This document shows, one piece after another, positions 52,919 to 63,216 of a stretch of 64,000 bases of DNA. The stretch comes from Rhodovulum sp. GTDB taxonomy: Bacteria; Pseudomonadota; Alphaproteobacteria; Rhodobacterales; Rhodobacteraceae. Under the pieces are notes generated by a model. The model was not told the origin of the DNA, made no database searches, and was given only the letters and a program-made list of their open reading frames with translations. How positions within the stretch are numbered: position 1 is the first letter of the stretch; every line of letters begins with the position of its first letter. The stretch spans positions 37,746 to 101,745 of the forward strand of contig JACKKC010000009.1 in assembly GCA_020637615.1 (NCBI GenBank), read 5' to 3'. The translations under genes were made by a program, and so were the position numbers.

Positions 52919-53755
52919 ATGAAGCGTGGAAACCCGTGGCTTTCGGTCCTGTTCTGGATCTTCGTCAGCTTCCTGACGCTGTTTCCGATCTACTGGCTCT
53001 TCGTGATCTCGGTGAAGCCGGCGGTGGAGCTCTTCTCCGCGCCGGAGGTGATCCTGCGGACGGCCTATTGGCAGAACTACATCGACGTGCTGAACGACCG
53101 CACCTTGCGCGGCTACATGCTCAATTCGCTGATCATCTCCTCCTGCAACGCGCTCCTGGTGACCACGCTCGGCTTTCTCGCCTGCTACGCGCTCTCGCGC
53201 TTCGACTTCGGCGGCAAGGAGAGCATCTTCTTCTGGACCATCACCAACCGCATGGCCCCGCCGGCGGTCTTCCTGCTGCCGCTCTTCCTGCTGCTGACCC
53301 AGGTCTACCGGATCGGGAACTTCACGCTGCTCGACACCCGGACCGGCATGATCCTCGTCTATTGCACCTTCAACCTGCCCTTCGCGATCTGGACGCTGCG
53401 CCCGACGCTCGACGGCATCCCGAAGGAGCTGGACGAGGCCGCCTTCGTCGACGGCGCGAGTTCCTGGAAGGTGATCACCGAGATCGTCTTCCCGCTGTGC
53501 CGGCCGGGCCTCGCGGTCACGCTGATCCTGACCTGGGTCTTCGCCTGGAACGAATACCTGCTGGCGGCGACGCTGACGAACTTCAACGCCCGCACGCTGA
53601 CGACCGGCCTGTCGGAATACATCACCACGACCGGCACGTCCTGGGGCATCATGGCCGCGATCTCGGTCTTCACGCTGATCCCGGCGCTGATCATCTTCAG
53701 CCTGGTGCAGCGCCATATCGTCGCGGGCCTCACCTTCGGCGCGGTGAAAGGGTGA
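52919..53755 (+). CDS. Polyol ABC transporter permease (MalG-like)
   Basis: A 278-residue permease with six helices and the EAA loop LDEAAFVDGASSWKVITEIV; ending GLTFGAVKG as usual. It follows the first permease after four bases and precedes the small membrane protein gene by four bases, so the three are co-translated. Confidence 0.9.
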   Translation: MKRGNPWLSVLFWIFVSFLTLFPIYWLFVISVKPAVELFSAPEVILRTAYWQNYIDVLNDRTLRGYMLNSLIISSCNALLVTTLGFLACYALSRFDFGGKESIFFWTITNRMAPPAVFLLPLFLLLTQVYRIGNFTLLDTRTGMILVYCTFNLPFAIWTLRPTLDGIPKELDEAAFVDGASSWKVITEIVFPLCRPGLAVTLILTWVFAWNEYLLAATLTNFNARTLTTGLSEYITTTGTSWGIMAAISVFTLIPALIIFSLVQRHIVAGLTFGAVKG

Positions 53756-53759
53756 TCCC

Positions 53760-54002
53760 ATGGCAGACTCGCAGGATTTCGACCCCATCGACGTCTCCGA
53801 GGAGGACGCCCCGGCGATCCGGGAACGGGCCGGCTTCCTCCCGATCCAGACCAACTGGTTCGACCGCTGCTTCATCGGCGTGGTGATCTGGGTCGCGATC
53901 TCGCTGCTCTGGTTCCGCTTCCTCGAGCCCGCGGGCCTGTCGATCTGGATCGGCAACGCCCTCTCGCTCGCCATCGCCGTCCATATCGTAAGGAGGGGTT
54001 GA
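53760..54002 (+). CDS. Small two-helix membrane protein in the polyol importer operon
   Basis: An 80-residue protein that I do not recognise as a named family. It has an acidic N-terminal segment (DFDPIDVSEEDAPAI), then two hydrophobic helices (about 37-55, CFIGVVIWVAISLLW, and 59-76, LSIWIGNALSLAIAVHI) and a basic end VRRG. It lies in frame and on the strand of the operon with four-base spacing on each side, so it is likely translated. A small membrane accessory of the ABC transporter is the simplest guess; DUF2160-type small proteins occur in similar places in some sugar ABC operons. Confidence 0.8.
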   Translation: MADSQDFDPIDVSEEDAPAIRERAGFLPIQTNWFDRCFIGVVIWVAISLLWFRFLEPAGLSIWIGNALSLAIAVHIVRRG

Positions 54003-54005
54003 GCG

Positions 54006-55055
54006 ATGAAATCCCTGGTCCTCGAACGCAAGGACGAGCTCTCGCTCCGCGATTTTCCCATCGAGGCGGCGGAGGCGGTGCTCGGCCCCCGCGACGTGCG
54101 GATCAAGCTGCATACGGTGGGGATCTGCGGCTCCGACGTGCATTACTACACCCACGGCCGGATCGGCCCCTTCGTGGTCGAGGCGCCGATGATCCTCGGC
54201 CACGAGGCCTCGGGCACGGTCATCGAGATCGGCGCCGAAGTTACCTCGCTGAAGCCGGGCGACCGGGTCTGCATGGAGCCCGGCATCCCGGACCCCAATT
54301 CCAAGGCCACCCGGCTGGGAATGTACAACGTCGACCCGGCGGTGCGCTTCTGGGCGACCCCGCCGATCCACGGCATCCTGCGGCCGACCTGCACCCACCC
54401 CGAGGCCTTCACCTTCAGGCTCCCCGATTCCGTGAGCTTCGCCGAGGCCGCCATGGTCGAGCCGCTCGCGGTGGGCGTTCACGCGGCGACCAAGGCGCGG
54501 GTGAAGCCCGGCGACATCGCCGTGGTCATGGGGGCCGGGCCCATCGGGCTCGTGACCGCGCTCTCCGCGCTCGCGGCCGGCTGCGCGCGGGTCTATGTCA
54601 CCGATCTGGCCGAGAAGAAGCTTGAGATCGCCGAAAGCCTGAGCCCCGCGATCACCGGCGTGAACGTGGGCCGCGAGGACATCGCCGAGCGCCTCCGGGC
54701 CGATACGGACGGCTGGGGCTGCGACCTCGTCTTCGAGGCGACCGGATCGCCCCGTGCCGCGGCCAGGGTCTTCGAGCCGCTGGCCCCGGGCGGCTGCGTG
54801 GTGATGATCGGCGGCCAGCCCGATCCGATCGCCTATGACGCCGGCGCGGCGATGATCCGCGAGGCGCGGGTCGAGAACATCTTCCGCTACGCCCACGTCT
54901 TTCCGCGCTGCGTCGCCATGCTCGCGTCGGGCACCATCGACGTGAAGCCGCTCATCACCCGGACCTTCGCCTTCGACGACAGCGTCCGCGCCTTCGAGAT
55001 CGCCGCGTCCGCCCCTCCGGCCGACGTGAAGATGCAGATCGAGCTGCCGCAATAG
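54006..55055 (+). CDS. Xylitol/polyol dehydrogenase, zinc-dependent MDR family
   Basis: A 349-residue medium-chain dehydrogenase. Catalytic-zinc ligands are Cys41 and His66-Glu67 ([18 protein letters not shown]), and the NAD-binding GAGPIG is seen around 177. The four structural-zinc cysteines of most relatives are absent: the segment reads [18 protein letters not shown], exactly as in Gluconobacter/Morganella-type NAD-xylitol dehydrogenases. It probably oxidises xylitol or another polyol imported by the linked transporter to the ketose. Confidence 0.9.
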   Translation: MKSLVLERKDELSLRDFPIEAAEAVLGPRDVRIKLHTVGICGSDVHYYTHGRIGPFVVEAPMILGHEASGTVIEIGAEVTSLKPGDRVCMEPGIPDPNSKATRLGMYNVDPAVRFWATPPIHGILRPTCTHPEAFTFRLPDSVSFAEAAMVEPLAVGVHAATKARVKPGDIAVVMGAGPIGLVTALSALAAGCARVYVTDLAEKKLEIAESLSPAITGVNVGREDIAERLRADTDGWGCDLVFEATGSPRAAARVFEPLAPGGCVVMIGGQPDPIAYDAGAAMIREARVENIFRYAHVFPRCVAMLASGTIDVKPLITRTFAFDDSVRAFEIAASAPPADVKMQIELPQ

Positions 55056-55066
55056 GGAGGACCGAC

Positions 55067-56128
<1,062 letters not shown>

Positions 56129-56507
56129 TACCCGACAGGCCCGATGGGTTCGCGGCATTGGCTCTGGCCACTCGCGGAAGGCAGTGTTGGCGGCGACGAG
56201 ATCGCGGCCCTCATCGAGGGAGCCGAGAACGGGCGGCGGGAACGGCATCGAGCGCGTCGGGGGACGCAAAGGGGGCGGTTGTCCAGGGGCGTTCGACGGG
56301 CGACCGGAGTGGCTCGGGTGCAGGCAGCGGATGGGCGAGCCGGATGTGTTCGGGCGGAACAAACCCCGGCGCCGATGTGCCAGCCGGCTCCGTAGAGCAA
56401 CAGGAAGATGACGCTGCCGCGCCGGTTTGTTCAACCGGCGCGGCGCGAACGCCACGATCTCGGCCGTCGCGCCCCTGACGGGAGACACCCCGCCGCGAAG
56501 GGGGTTC
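56129..56507. other. 379-bp gap between convergent operons
   Basis: No credible gene is seen between the ATPase gene and the porin gene. The right part carries a very strong hairpin (56416-56444). The rest is unremarkable GC-rich sequence without the dispersed repeats seen elsewhere. Confidence 0.55.
56416..56444. terminator. Strong bidirectional hairpin
   Basis: GCCGCGCCGGTT (56416-56427) and AACCGGCGCGGC (56433-56444) form a perfect 12-bp stem with a TGTTC loop. It sits between convergent genes, so it could end transcription from both sides, though no T-run follows. Confidence 0.6.
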
Positions 56508-57635
56508 CTAGAAGCTATAGCCGACCCGCAATGCGAGGGCCAAGGTGGTGCCGTCGTTGTAGTCGGTGTCGAGCAGGTTGTGGGTGTCGCCCAGCACCCC
56601 GTAGCTCAGCGCTCCGAGGAAGTTGAACCGCTGGTAGTCGTAGCTCAGCGTCGCCGTGGCGGTGGTCCTGCCGTCGTAGGGGCCGAGCGAGGTCATGATG
56701 CCGCCCACCGAGGGCTCGTGGCTCACGAAGAAGGAGCCGGCGAGGTCGTCGGTGAACTGGCGGCCGAGCCCGAGCGTATAGGTCCACCAGTCGTCCTGGT
56801 AGTCGACGAGCGGGCGGCCCGTGACCTGCGTGTAGACCGGGGGCTCGATGCTGAAATCCGACCAGTCCGTCCAGCGGACCGAGCCGAACAGCAGCGTCTT
56901 CGGATTGAGGCCGGTCTGGAAGTCGAGCGTCGCCGATTGCGGCGTGTCGATATCGGTCTGAGTCGATTGCGCGCCGGTCGCGGTGGTGAACTCGTCCGAA
57001 TCGAGGGAATGGTCGATCCCGGAGAAATAGGTGAGCGACACGCGCAGGCCGATTTCCGGGCGGGCATAGGCCGCGCCCGCCAGGAAGCCGTAGCCCCAGT
57101 TTTCACCCGCATCGATTGAATAATCGGCGATGAAGGGGATCGTCGCCTTGGCATCGAGCCGCTCCGCCCTGAGACCGGCAAAGCCCTTGACCCGATCGTT
57201 CAGATCGTAGGCCAGCACACCGGTCAACTGGTAGGTATGGACCTTGGCGGTCGTGCCGTCATAGGGGAAGCCGCCGGGAAAGGTGCCCGGCCCGTATTCG
57301 GTATCGACCGCGTAGGGCTGATCGAGCACGAGCAGATAGGACAGCCGGTCGTTGATGTCGCCCTTCAGCGCCGCCCCGACATGCGTCCGCGAATTGAACA
57401 CGTCGCCGGTATTGCCGCTGAAGGTCACGGCCGAGGTCGGATCGGTCGCGTCGTCGCCGCTCTGATGCGGATCGACATAGATGAAGCCGATCTCGCCATA
57501 GGTCCCGTCTTCGTAGAGGAGCCGGACCGGCTGCGGTACGGCATTCTCGAGCGCCGCAGCATGGACGAAACCGGGATAGGCGAGCAATGCGACACTGGCT
57601 GCGAGGCCGGCGCCGGACACGGCACGAATCGTCAC
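56508..57635 (-). CDS. FadL/OMPP1-type outer-membrane transport protein
   Basis: A 375-residue outer-membrane beta-barrel of the FadL/TodX family, which imports hydrophobic compounds. A signal peptide spans about residues 1-27 (GAGLAASVALLAYPGFVHA). Alternating hydrophobic strands run to the C-terminal aromatic (RVGYSF, ending in Phe). I chose GTG 57635 because GGAGG lies about eight nt upstream; a longer frame from 57815 reads through non-conserved sequence. It is monocistronic, in front of the idonate dehydrogenase-type operon but separated by 237 bp. Confidence 0.8.
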   Translation of the reverse strand: MTIRAVSGAGLAASVALLAYPGFVHAAALENAVPQPVRLLYEDGTYGEIGFIYVDPHQSGDDATDPTSAVTFSGNTGDVFNSRTHVGAALKGDINDRLSYLLVLDQPYAVDTEYGPGTFPGGFPYDGTTAKVHTYQLTGVLAYDLNDRVKGFAGLRAERLDAKATIPFIADYSIDAGENWGYGFLAGAAYARPEIGLRVSLTYFSGIDHSLDSDEFTTATGAQSTQTDIDTPQSATLDFQTGLNPKTLLFGSVRWTDWSDFSIEPPVYTQVTGRPLVDYQDDWWTYTLGLGRQFTDDLAGSFFVSHEPSVGGIMTSLGPYDGRTTATATLSYDYQRFNFLGALSYGVLGDTHNLLDTDYNDGTTLALALRVGYSF

Positions 57636-57872
57636 CTTGGGACCCTCCGGAAAATCGGTGGTAATCGAGGAGCGAGTAGGGTGGCAGCCGCATCGGACTG
57701 GGTCAAGACGGGCCGCACCATCGGACGCGGCGTTCGTGGCACGTCCCACATCGTGCGACGGCCGGGTGAGGCGATCGGCCGCCACGGGGGACGGGCGCCG
57801 GTCCGAGGTCGTCACCCGGATTTCGTCTCCAGCGGGGGAGGCTGCGGGGCTGACGACACTTTCGGCGGCCTG

Positions 57873-58904
57873 CTAGGCGAAGGAGAGCTGCACCTTGACG
57901 GCCCTCGTCCTGTCGCCGGCCAGCGCGAAGGCCTCGAGCGCCTCGGCGACCGGAAACGTCCGGGTCAGGATCGGCGTCGGGTCGATCGTGCCGGAATCGA
58001 TCAGCGCGACCGCCTCGGCGAATTCCGCGTGGAAACGGTGCGCTCCAACGAGCTCGATCTCCTTTCCGACGATCATGTTGATCGGCACCGGCAGGTCGCC
58101 GGTCACGCCGACCTGGACGATGCGGCCGAGCGGCCGGGTGCATTCGATCGCGCTCCGGACGGCCGGTGCCGCGGCGGAGCATTCGAAGGTCACGTCGAAA
58201 TGGCCCTTGTCCGCGGCGAATTCCGTCAGCGCCTCGCGGGCGACGTTCACGGCGCGGGTGGCGCCCATGGCGCCCGCCGCCGCGAGCGTGGCGTCGTGCA
58301 GGTCGGTCACGACGATTTCCCCGGCGCCGGCATGGGCCGCCGCAGCGACGCAGAGGCTGCCGATCGGCCCGGCGCCCGTCACGAGGACGCGCCTGCCGCG
58401 AAGCTCTCCCGCCCGGTTGCGGGCGTGCAGGCATACCGCCAGCGGCTCGGCGCAGGCGGCCTTGGCGAGGCTGGTGTCCGGTCCGATCGCGACACATTGC
58501 GCGGCATCGGCGAGCATCAGGTCGCGGAAGGCGCCCTGCTCGTGCGGGAAGCGCAGCGCCGAGCCGTTGAAGCGCATGGCGAGGCAATGCTGGAACTTGC
58601 CCTCTTGGCAATAGGCGCAGCTGCCGCAGGGGCGGCTCGGGTTCAGTGCCACCCGGTCGCCGGGCGCGAGCGCGACGCCCTCGCCGGCCGCCTCGACGGT
58701 GCCGGCGGCCTCGTGGCCGAGGATGATCGGCTCGCGCACCCGGATGGGTCCGAAGCCGCCGTCCTGGAAGTAGTGCAGGTCCGACCCGCAGATGCCGCCG
58801 GCGCCGATCCGGAGCAGCACCTGGCCCGGGGCGGGCTCGGGCACCTCGTCGGTCTCGACGCGGAGGTCTCCCTGGCCGTAGAGGCGGCAGACGCGGGTCT
58901 TCAT
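57873..58904 (-). CDS. L-idonate/L-gulonate 5-dehydrogenase-type zinc MDR enzyme
   Basis: A 343-residue medium-chain dehydrogenase. Catalytic zinc is bound by Cys39 and His64-Glu65 (GICGSDLHYF, ILGHEAAG); structural-zinc Cys93, Cys96, Cys99 and Cys107 are all present (PCGSCAYCQEGKFQHC). NAD(P) motif GAGPIG around 178. FQDGGFG, PHEQGAFRD and the FHAEFAEAV ending resemble L-idonate 5-dehydrogenase and the RspB-type L-gulonate 5-dehydrogenase. Its TRAP transporter and uxuA neighbours support an aldonate or uronate substrate. Confidence 0.87.
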   Translation of the reverse strand: MKTRVCRLYGQGDLRVETDEVPEPAPGQVLLRIGAGGICGSDLHYFQDGGFGPIRVREPIILGHEAAGTVEAAGEGVALAPGDRVALNPSRPCGSCAYCQEGKFQHCLAMRFNGSALRFPHEQGAFRDLMLADAAQCVAIGPDTSLAKAACAEPLAVCLHARNRAGELRGRRVLVTGAGPIGSLCVAAAAHAGAGEIVVTDLHDATLAAAGAMGATRAVNVAREALTEFAADKGHFDVTFECSAAAPAVRSAIECTRPLGRIVQVGVTGDLPVPINMIVGKEIELVGAHRFHAEFAEAVALIDSGTIDPTPILTRTFPVAEALEAFALAGDRTRAVKVQLSFA

Positions 58905-58917
58905 CGGATCACTCCTT

Positions 58918-60195
58918 TCAGGGCAGCAGGGTCGTGGGCAGCCAGGTCGCGATCGGTGGCACGTAGGACACCAGAAGCAGCACCAGGACGTTGGTCAGCA
59001 GGAACGGGGCGATCGCCACCACCACCGGCGTCAGGGGAAGGCGGGCGATGTTGGCGCAGATGAACAGGCAGACCCCCACCGGCGGCGTGGTCAGGCCGAT
59101 CATCAGGTTCAGCACCGCGAAGGTCGCGAAGTGGAGCGGGTCGATGCCGACGCCCTGCGCGAGGGTGAGCAGCGGCACGAAGAGGATGATCAGCGCCGCG
59201 ATCGTCTCCATGAACATGCCGACGAAGAGCAGGAGCAGGTTGATCAGCAGGATGACCAGATACTTGTTGTCGGTGACCGAGAGCACCGCATCGGCGATCG
59301 CCTGCGGGATGCGCTCCGAGACCAGGATCCAGCCGAAGACATTGGCGAAGCCGACCAGCACCAGGATCGCGGCGGAGGAGACCGCGCTGTCGATGAAGAT
59401 CTTCGGGACCTGCGCGAGCGGCAGTTCTCGGTAGATGAAGAGCCCGACCACGAGCGCGTAGACGCTGGCGACGATGGCGGTCTCGGTGGGCGTCGCGAGG
59501 CCCGAGAGCAGGCCGCCGATGATGAGGCCGGTCATGGCGATCGCCCAGAAGGCGCCGAGGAAGGCGCGGCCGAGCTCGCCGAAGCCGGCCCAGGGCTGGC
59601 GCGGGAAGTCGCGGCGCAGGGCGATGATGTAGCAGGTCACCATCATCGCGACGCCCATGAGGATGCCGGGTATGGCGCCGGCGAGAAACATCTTGCCGAC
59701 CGAGATGCCGGAGAGCGCGCCGACGATGATCATCGGCACGCTGGGCGGGATGATCGGCCCGACCGTCGAGGAGGCGGCGGTGACGGCGGCGGAGAAGTCG
59801 GCGGGGTAGCCCGCCTTCTTCATGCCGGGGATCATCATGCCGCCGATCGAGGCGGCGTCCGCCACGGCGGTGCCGGAGATGCCGCCGAAGAGCATCGAGC
59901 CGGCGACGTTGGTGAGCCCGAGGCCGCCCCGCATCCAGCCGACCAGCGCGCTGGCGAAGCGGATGATGCGCTCGGTGATGCCGCCCGAGTTCATAAGGTT
60001 GCCGGCCAGGATGAAGCCGGGGATGCAGAGCAGCACGAAGACGTCCATGCCCGCATACATCTTCTGCGGCACCGAGACGAGCGGGATGCCCTCGAGCAGC
60101 AGGTAGGCGGCGGAAGCGAGCCCGAGGGTGACCGCCACCGGCACGCCGATGACGAGGCCGAGGATGAAGACGCCGATGAGAACAGCGAGGCCCAT
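58918..60195 (-). CDS. dctM: TRAP transporter large membrane subunit
   Basis: A 425-residue DctM-type permease with about 12 hydrophobic helices; family motifs include LCIPGFILAGNLMNSGGI, SMLFGGISGTAVADAASIG and PPSVPMIIVGALSGISVGKMF (seen as separate blocks). It catalyses Na+-coupled solute entry driven from the periplasmic receptor. It lies three bases downstream of the small-subunit gene. Confidence 0.93.
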   Translation of the reverse strand: MGLAVLIGVFILGLVIGVPVAVTLGLASAAYLLLEGIPLVSVPQKMYAGMDVFVLLCIPGFILAGNLMNSGGITERIIRFASALVGWMRGGLGLTNVAGSMLFGGISGTAVADAASIGGMMIPGMKKAGYPADFSAAVTAASSTVGPIIPPSVPMIIVGALSGISVGKMFLAGAIPGILMGVAMMVTCYIIALRRDFPRQPWAGFGELGRAFLGAFWAIAMTGLIIGGLLSGLATPTETAIVASVYALVVGLFIYRELPLAQVPKIFIDSAVSSAAILVLVGFANVFGWILVSERIPQAIADAVLSVTDNKYLVILLINLLLLFVGMFMETIAALIILFVPLLTLAQGVGIDPLHFATFAVLNLMIGLTTPPVGVCLFICANIARLPLTPVVVAIAPFLLTNVLVLLLVSYVPPIATWLPTTLLP

Positions 60196-60197
60196 GG

Positions 60198-60698
60198 TCA
60201 GAGCTCCTCCGCCGTGAGCGGCTTGCCGTCGCTCTTGCCGGCCAGCATGCGCACTGCCCGGAGCGCGGCGAAGGCGAAGAGCGACACGAGCAGGACGAGG
60301 ACGGTGGCGTGGATGAAGTCCATGCGCCAGGCGAGCGCGGGCGAGGTCTGCATCGCGCCGATCGAGGTGTAGCGCCAGGCCGCCGGCACGAGCAGGAGAC
60401 AGAGCAGGGCGGTGGCGATCGCCGAGACGAGGCGCAGAACCCAGGGCCAGCGGCCGGGCAGGGCCTCGCAGACGAGGTCGACGTTGACGAGGTCGCCGGA
60501 GCGGTAGGAGAGCCCGGCGCCGAAGGCCGCGAGATAGAGCAGCGCGAAGCGCGTCAGCTCCTCGGTCCAGACCGGCGAGGCGGCGAAGGACCGTCCCAGC
60601 ACCTGGATGAGCACGGAGGTGCAGAGTACCGCGAAGGCGATGCCGACCGCGATGCGGCTGGCACCCACGACAATACCCATGAGGCCCGATTCCCGCAT
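60198..60698 (-). CDS. dctQ: TRAP transporter small membrane subunit
   Basis: A 166-residue DctQ-type protein with four helices, including EELTRFALLYLAAFGAGLSYRSGDLVNVDLV, split by the family spacing, and a tail ELKxDGKP-like region (SDGKPLTAEEL). The start used is ATG 60698 with AAGGA about ten nt upstream; ATG 60680 (MGIVVGAS) is possible. It lies between receptor and large permease genes. Confidence 0.9.
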   Translation of the reverse strand: MRESGLMGIVVGASRIAVGIAFAVLCTSVLIQVLGRSFAASPVWTEELTRFALLYLAAFGAGLSYRSGDLVNVDLVCEALPGRWPWVLRLVSAIATALLCLLLVPAAWRYTSIGAMQTSPALAWRMDFIHATVLVLLVSLFAFAALRAVRMLAGKSDGKPLTAEEL

Positions 60699-60757
60699 GG
60701 CATTCGATCCTTCAATGATGTTGGGCGACGGCCGGAGCCGCCTGGCGCCTGCGCACC

Positions 60758-60775
60758 GCGCCGGATAGCCGGCGC
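60758..60775 (-). terminator. Intercistronic hairpin between TRAP receptor and membrane genes
   Basis: GCGCCGG (60758-60764) and CCGGCGC (60769-60775) form a perfect 7-bp stem with an ATAG loop in the 91-bp gap, 15 bp beyond the receptor stop on the minus strand. Confidence 0.5.
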
Positions 60776-60789
60776 GGCGCCGCCCGGCG

Positions 60790-61767
60790 TCACTGCGCGA
60801 AGAGCTGCTCGACCACCGGCTTGATCTCGTCGCTGACGTTGGCCAGGACCGCGTCCTTGGCCTGCGCCGCGAAAGCCTCCTGGTCGACCTCGACGAATTC
60901 CATGCCGGCCGCCTGCAGGTCCTCCGTGAGCTGCGCCTCGTCCGCCAGGAAGAGCTCGCGCTCGTATGCCTGGGTGCGGCGCCCCGCTTCGAGCACCGCT
61001 TCCTGGTCCTCGGGGGAGAGGTTGTTCCAGGTCAGCTCCGAGATCGTCAGATAGATCCAGGACCGCACGTGCTCGGTGAGGTTCACGTAGTCCTGCACTT
61101 CCGGGAAGCTCGCCGACTTGATCAGCGCCAGCGGGTTCTCCTGGGCCTCGATCGTGCCGTTCTGCAGCGAGGTGAAGACCTCGGAGAAGGCCATCGGGGT
61201 CGGGGCGGCGCCCAGCGCTTCCCAGACGCTGACGAAGAGCGGCACGTTCGGCACCCGCATCTTCAGGCCGTCGAGATCGTCGGGGCTCGTGATCGGCCGG
61301 TTCGAGGTCAGGTTGCGCGGCCCGCGCGCGAAATAGGCGATCGGCCGGATCTGCGCGCGCTCGATGATCTGCGCCTCGATCTGGTCGCCGATCTCGCCGC
61401 CGGCGACGCCGTCCATCTCCTCGAGCGAGGTATAGGCGTAGGGGACCGCGAGCAGCGCCGCGAGCGGCGCCCAGTTCTGCAGGCTCTCCCCGGTGATGGT
61501 CATGTCGGCGGTGCCGAGCTGCATGCCGTTGATGAGGTCCATTTCCTTGCCGAGCGATTCGTTGGGGAAGACCTCGACGGCGATGCGCCCGTCGGTCAGC
61601 GCCGAGACCTCCTCGCCGAATTTCAGCGCCGCCTTGTTCCAGATGTTGTCCTCGTTCGCCAGGTGCCCGAGCTTGAGCGTGACCTCCTGCGCCATTGCCG
61701 TGCCGGCCAGCAGCGTGCCGGCGAGCCCGGCGGCGAGCACACCAAAGCGAATTCCCTGAAACTTCAT
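60790..61767 (-). CDS. dctP: TRAP transporter substrate-binding protein
   Basis: A 325-residue DctP-family receptor. Signal peptide residues 1-26 (FGVLAAGLAGTLLAGTAMA). Key ligand-carboxylate Arg is expected in YFARGPRNLTSNRPI; other family segments are LGHLANEDNIWNKAALKF and DLDGLKMRVPNVPLFVSVW. ATG 61767 chosen (MKFQGIRFG), with GGAGGATAACGCA upstream. It is divergent from uxuA, with GntR-type operator repeats between. A uronate or hexonate ligand is likely from context. Confidence 0.93.
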   Translation of the reverse strand: MKFQGIRFGVLAAGLAGTLLAGTAMAQEVTLKLGHLANEDNIWNKAALKFGEEVSALTDGRIAVEVFPNESLGKEMDLINGMQLGTADMTITGESLQNWAPLAALLAVPYAYTSLEEMDGVAGGEIGDQIEAQIIERAQIRPIAYFARGPRNLTSNRPITSPDDLDGLKMRVPNVPLFVSVWEALGAAPTPMAFSEVFTSLQNGTIEAQENPLALIKSASFPEVQDYVNLTEHVRSWIYLTISELTWNNLSPEDQEAVLEAGRRTQAYERELFLADEAQLTEDLQAAGMEFVEVDQEAFAAQAKDAVLANVSDEIKPVVEQLFAQ

Positions 61768-61868
61768 TGCGTTATCCTCCAGTTGCCAGTTCTTGCTTTC
61801 GACCCGGGGAGAGGCCGTCGCCGCTTCGGACCATCGTCCGCGCGCGCCGAATCTCCCAATTGGTCTTT

Positions 61869-61892
61869 CATACAAGCATACTTCCATACTAG
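61869..61892. promoter_or_regulatory. Tandem CATAC(T/A) operator between dctP and uxuA
   Basis: Three contiguous 8-bp direct repeats CATACAAG, CATACTTC, CATACTAG lie in the divergent promoter region. Related half-sites (CATACTAC, CATTCAAG; 63942-63957) lie upstream of the GntR regulator gene, so it likely controls the TRAP genes, uxuA and itself. Confidence 0.6.
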
Positions 61893-61953
61893 TCAACCCA
61901 ATCGGCATGTGCTAACGATGAGCCTGCCGGTGCAATGCGACGAAAGGGGAGAC

Positions 61954-63171
61954 ATGCGACAGACGTGGCGGTGGTTCGGTCCCAGGGACCTTGTTTCGAT
62001 CGACGACATGCTCCAGGCGGGCGTCGAGGGCGTCGTCTCCGCATTGCACCACCTTCCGACCGGGGCGGCGTGGAGCCCCGAGGAGATCGCGCGGCGCCAG
62101 GCGGAGATCGGACGGCGCGCCGACGGCCGGCCCTCGGGCCTCGCCTGGGAGGTGGTCGAGAGTCTGCCGGTCTCCGAAGACATCAAGAAGCAGAAGGGCG
62201 AGTGGCGCGCGCATCTCGCGAACTACCGCCAGAGCCTGAAGAACCTCGCCGAGGCCGGGCTCGAGGTGGTCTGCTACAATTTCATGCCGGTGCTCGACTG
62301 GACGCGCACCGACCTCGCGTTCCGCGTCGCCCATGGCGGCAGCTGCATGCGCTTCGACCTCGCCGATTTCGCCGCCTTCGACCTCCATGTCCTCGCGCGC
62401 CGCGGCGCGGCGGAGGATTATTCCGAGGCGCTGCGCGAAGAGGCGGCCGCGCGCTTCGCCGCCATGAGCGCGGAGAAGCGGGAGCGGCTGGCCGGCAACA
62501 TCGCCTTCGGCCTGCCCGGCGCGGCCGAGAGCCTCAGCCTCGACGACCTGCGCGCGCATCTCGACGAATACGGCGCCATCGATGCCGGGACCTTGCGGGC
62601 ACATTTCGTCGCCTTCCTGGAGGAGGTGGTGCCGACCGCAGAAGAGGTCGGCATCCGCCTCTGCTGCCACCCGGACGATCCGCCCTTCCCGCTGCTCGGG
62701 CTGCCGCGGGTCATGTCGACCGAGGCGGATTACGCCGCGATCATGGCGGCGGTCGACAGCCCGGCGAACGGCATCACCCTCTGCTCAGGCTCGCTCGGCG
62801 CGCGACCCGACAACGACCTGCCCGGCATGATGCGGCGGCTCGGCGACCGGGTGCATTTCCTGCATCTGCGCAACGTGACCCGGGAATCCGGTGACACCCG
62901 CGGTTCCTTCCACGAGGCCGAGCACCTCGGCGGCGACACCGACATGGTGGCGCTGATCGCCGCGGTGGTGCGCGAGGAGCGCCGCCGGGCCGCCGCCGGG
63001 CGCGCCGACGCGGTGATTCCGATGCGGCCGGACCACGGCCAGGACATCCTCGACGACCTGAAGCGCCGCGCCCAGCCCGGCTATCCGGCGATCGGCCGGC
63101 TCAAGGGGCTTGCGGAGCTCCGCGGCATCATGACCGCGATGACCCATTCCGAGCTGGGATTGCCAAGATGA
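61954..63171 (+). CDS. uxuA: Mannonate dehydratase
   Basis: UxuA dehydrates D-mannonate to 2-keto-3-deoxygluconate in hexuronate catabolism. The 405-residue protein is a TIM-barrel UxuA: QTWRWFGPRD, YNFMPVLDWTRTDL, CCHPDDPPFPLLGLPR, CSGSLGARPDND, FLHLRNV and RPDHGQDI are all family markers with the metal-binding Cys and His residues. ATG 61954 (MRQTWRWFG) follows AAGGGGAG. It is divergent from the TRAP operon and convergent with the GntR regulator gene at 63217. Confidence 0.95.
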   Translation: MRQTWRWFGPRDLVSIDDMLQAGVEGVVSALHHLPTGAAWSPEEIARRQAEIGRRADGRPSGLAWEVVESLPVSEDIKKQKGEWRAHLANYRQSLKNLAEAGLEVVCYNFMPVLDWTRTDLAFRVAHGGSCMRFDLADFAAFDLHVLARRGAAEDYSEALREEAAARFAAMSAEKRERLAGNIAFGLPGAAESLSLDDLRAHLDEYGAIDAGTLRAHFVAFLEEVVPTAEEVGIRLCCHPDDPPFPLLGLPRVMSTEADYAAIMAAVDSPANGITLCSGSLGARPDNDLPGMMRRLGDRVHFLHLRNVTRESGDTRGSFHEAEHLGGDTDMVALIAAVVREERRRAAAGRADAVIPMRPDHGQDILDDLKRRAQPGYPAIGRLKGLAELRGIMTAMTHSELGLPR

Positions 63172-63216
63172 CCGGAAGCCTGGGCCGGGCGGTGGCAGGT
63201 CAGTGAAGGCTGCGCA

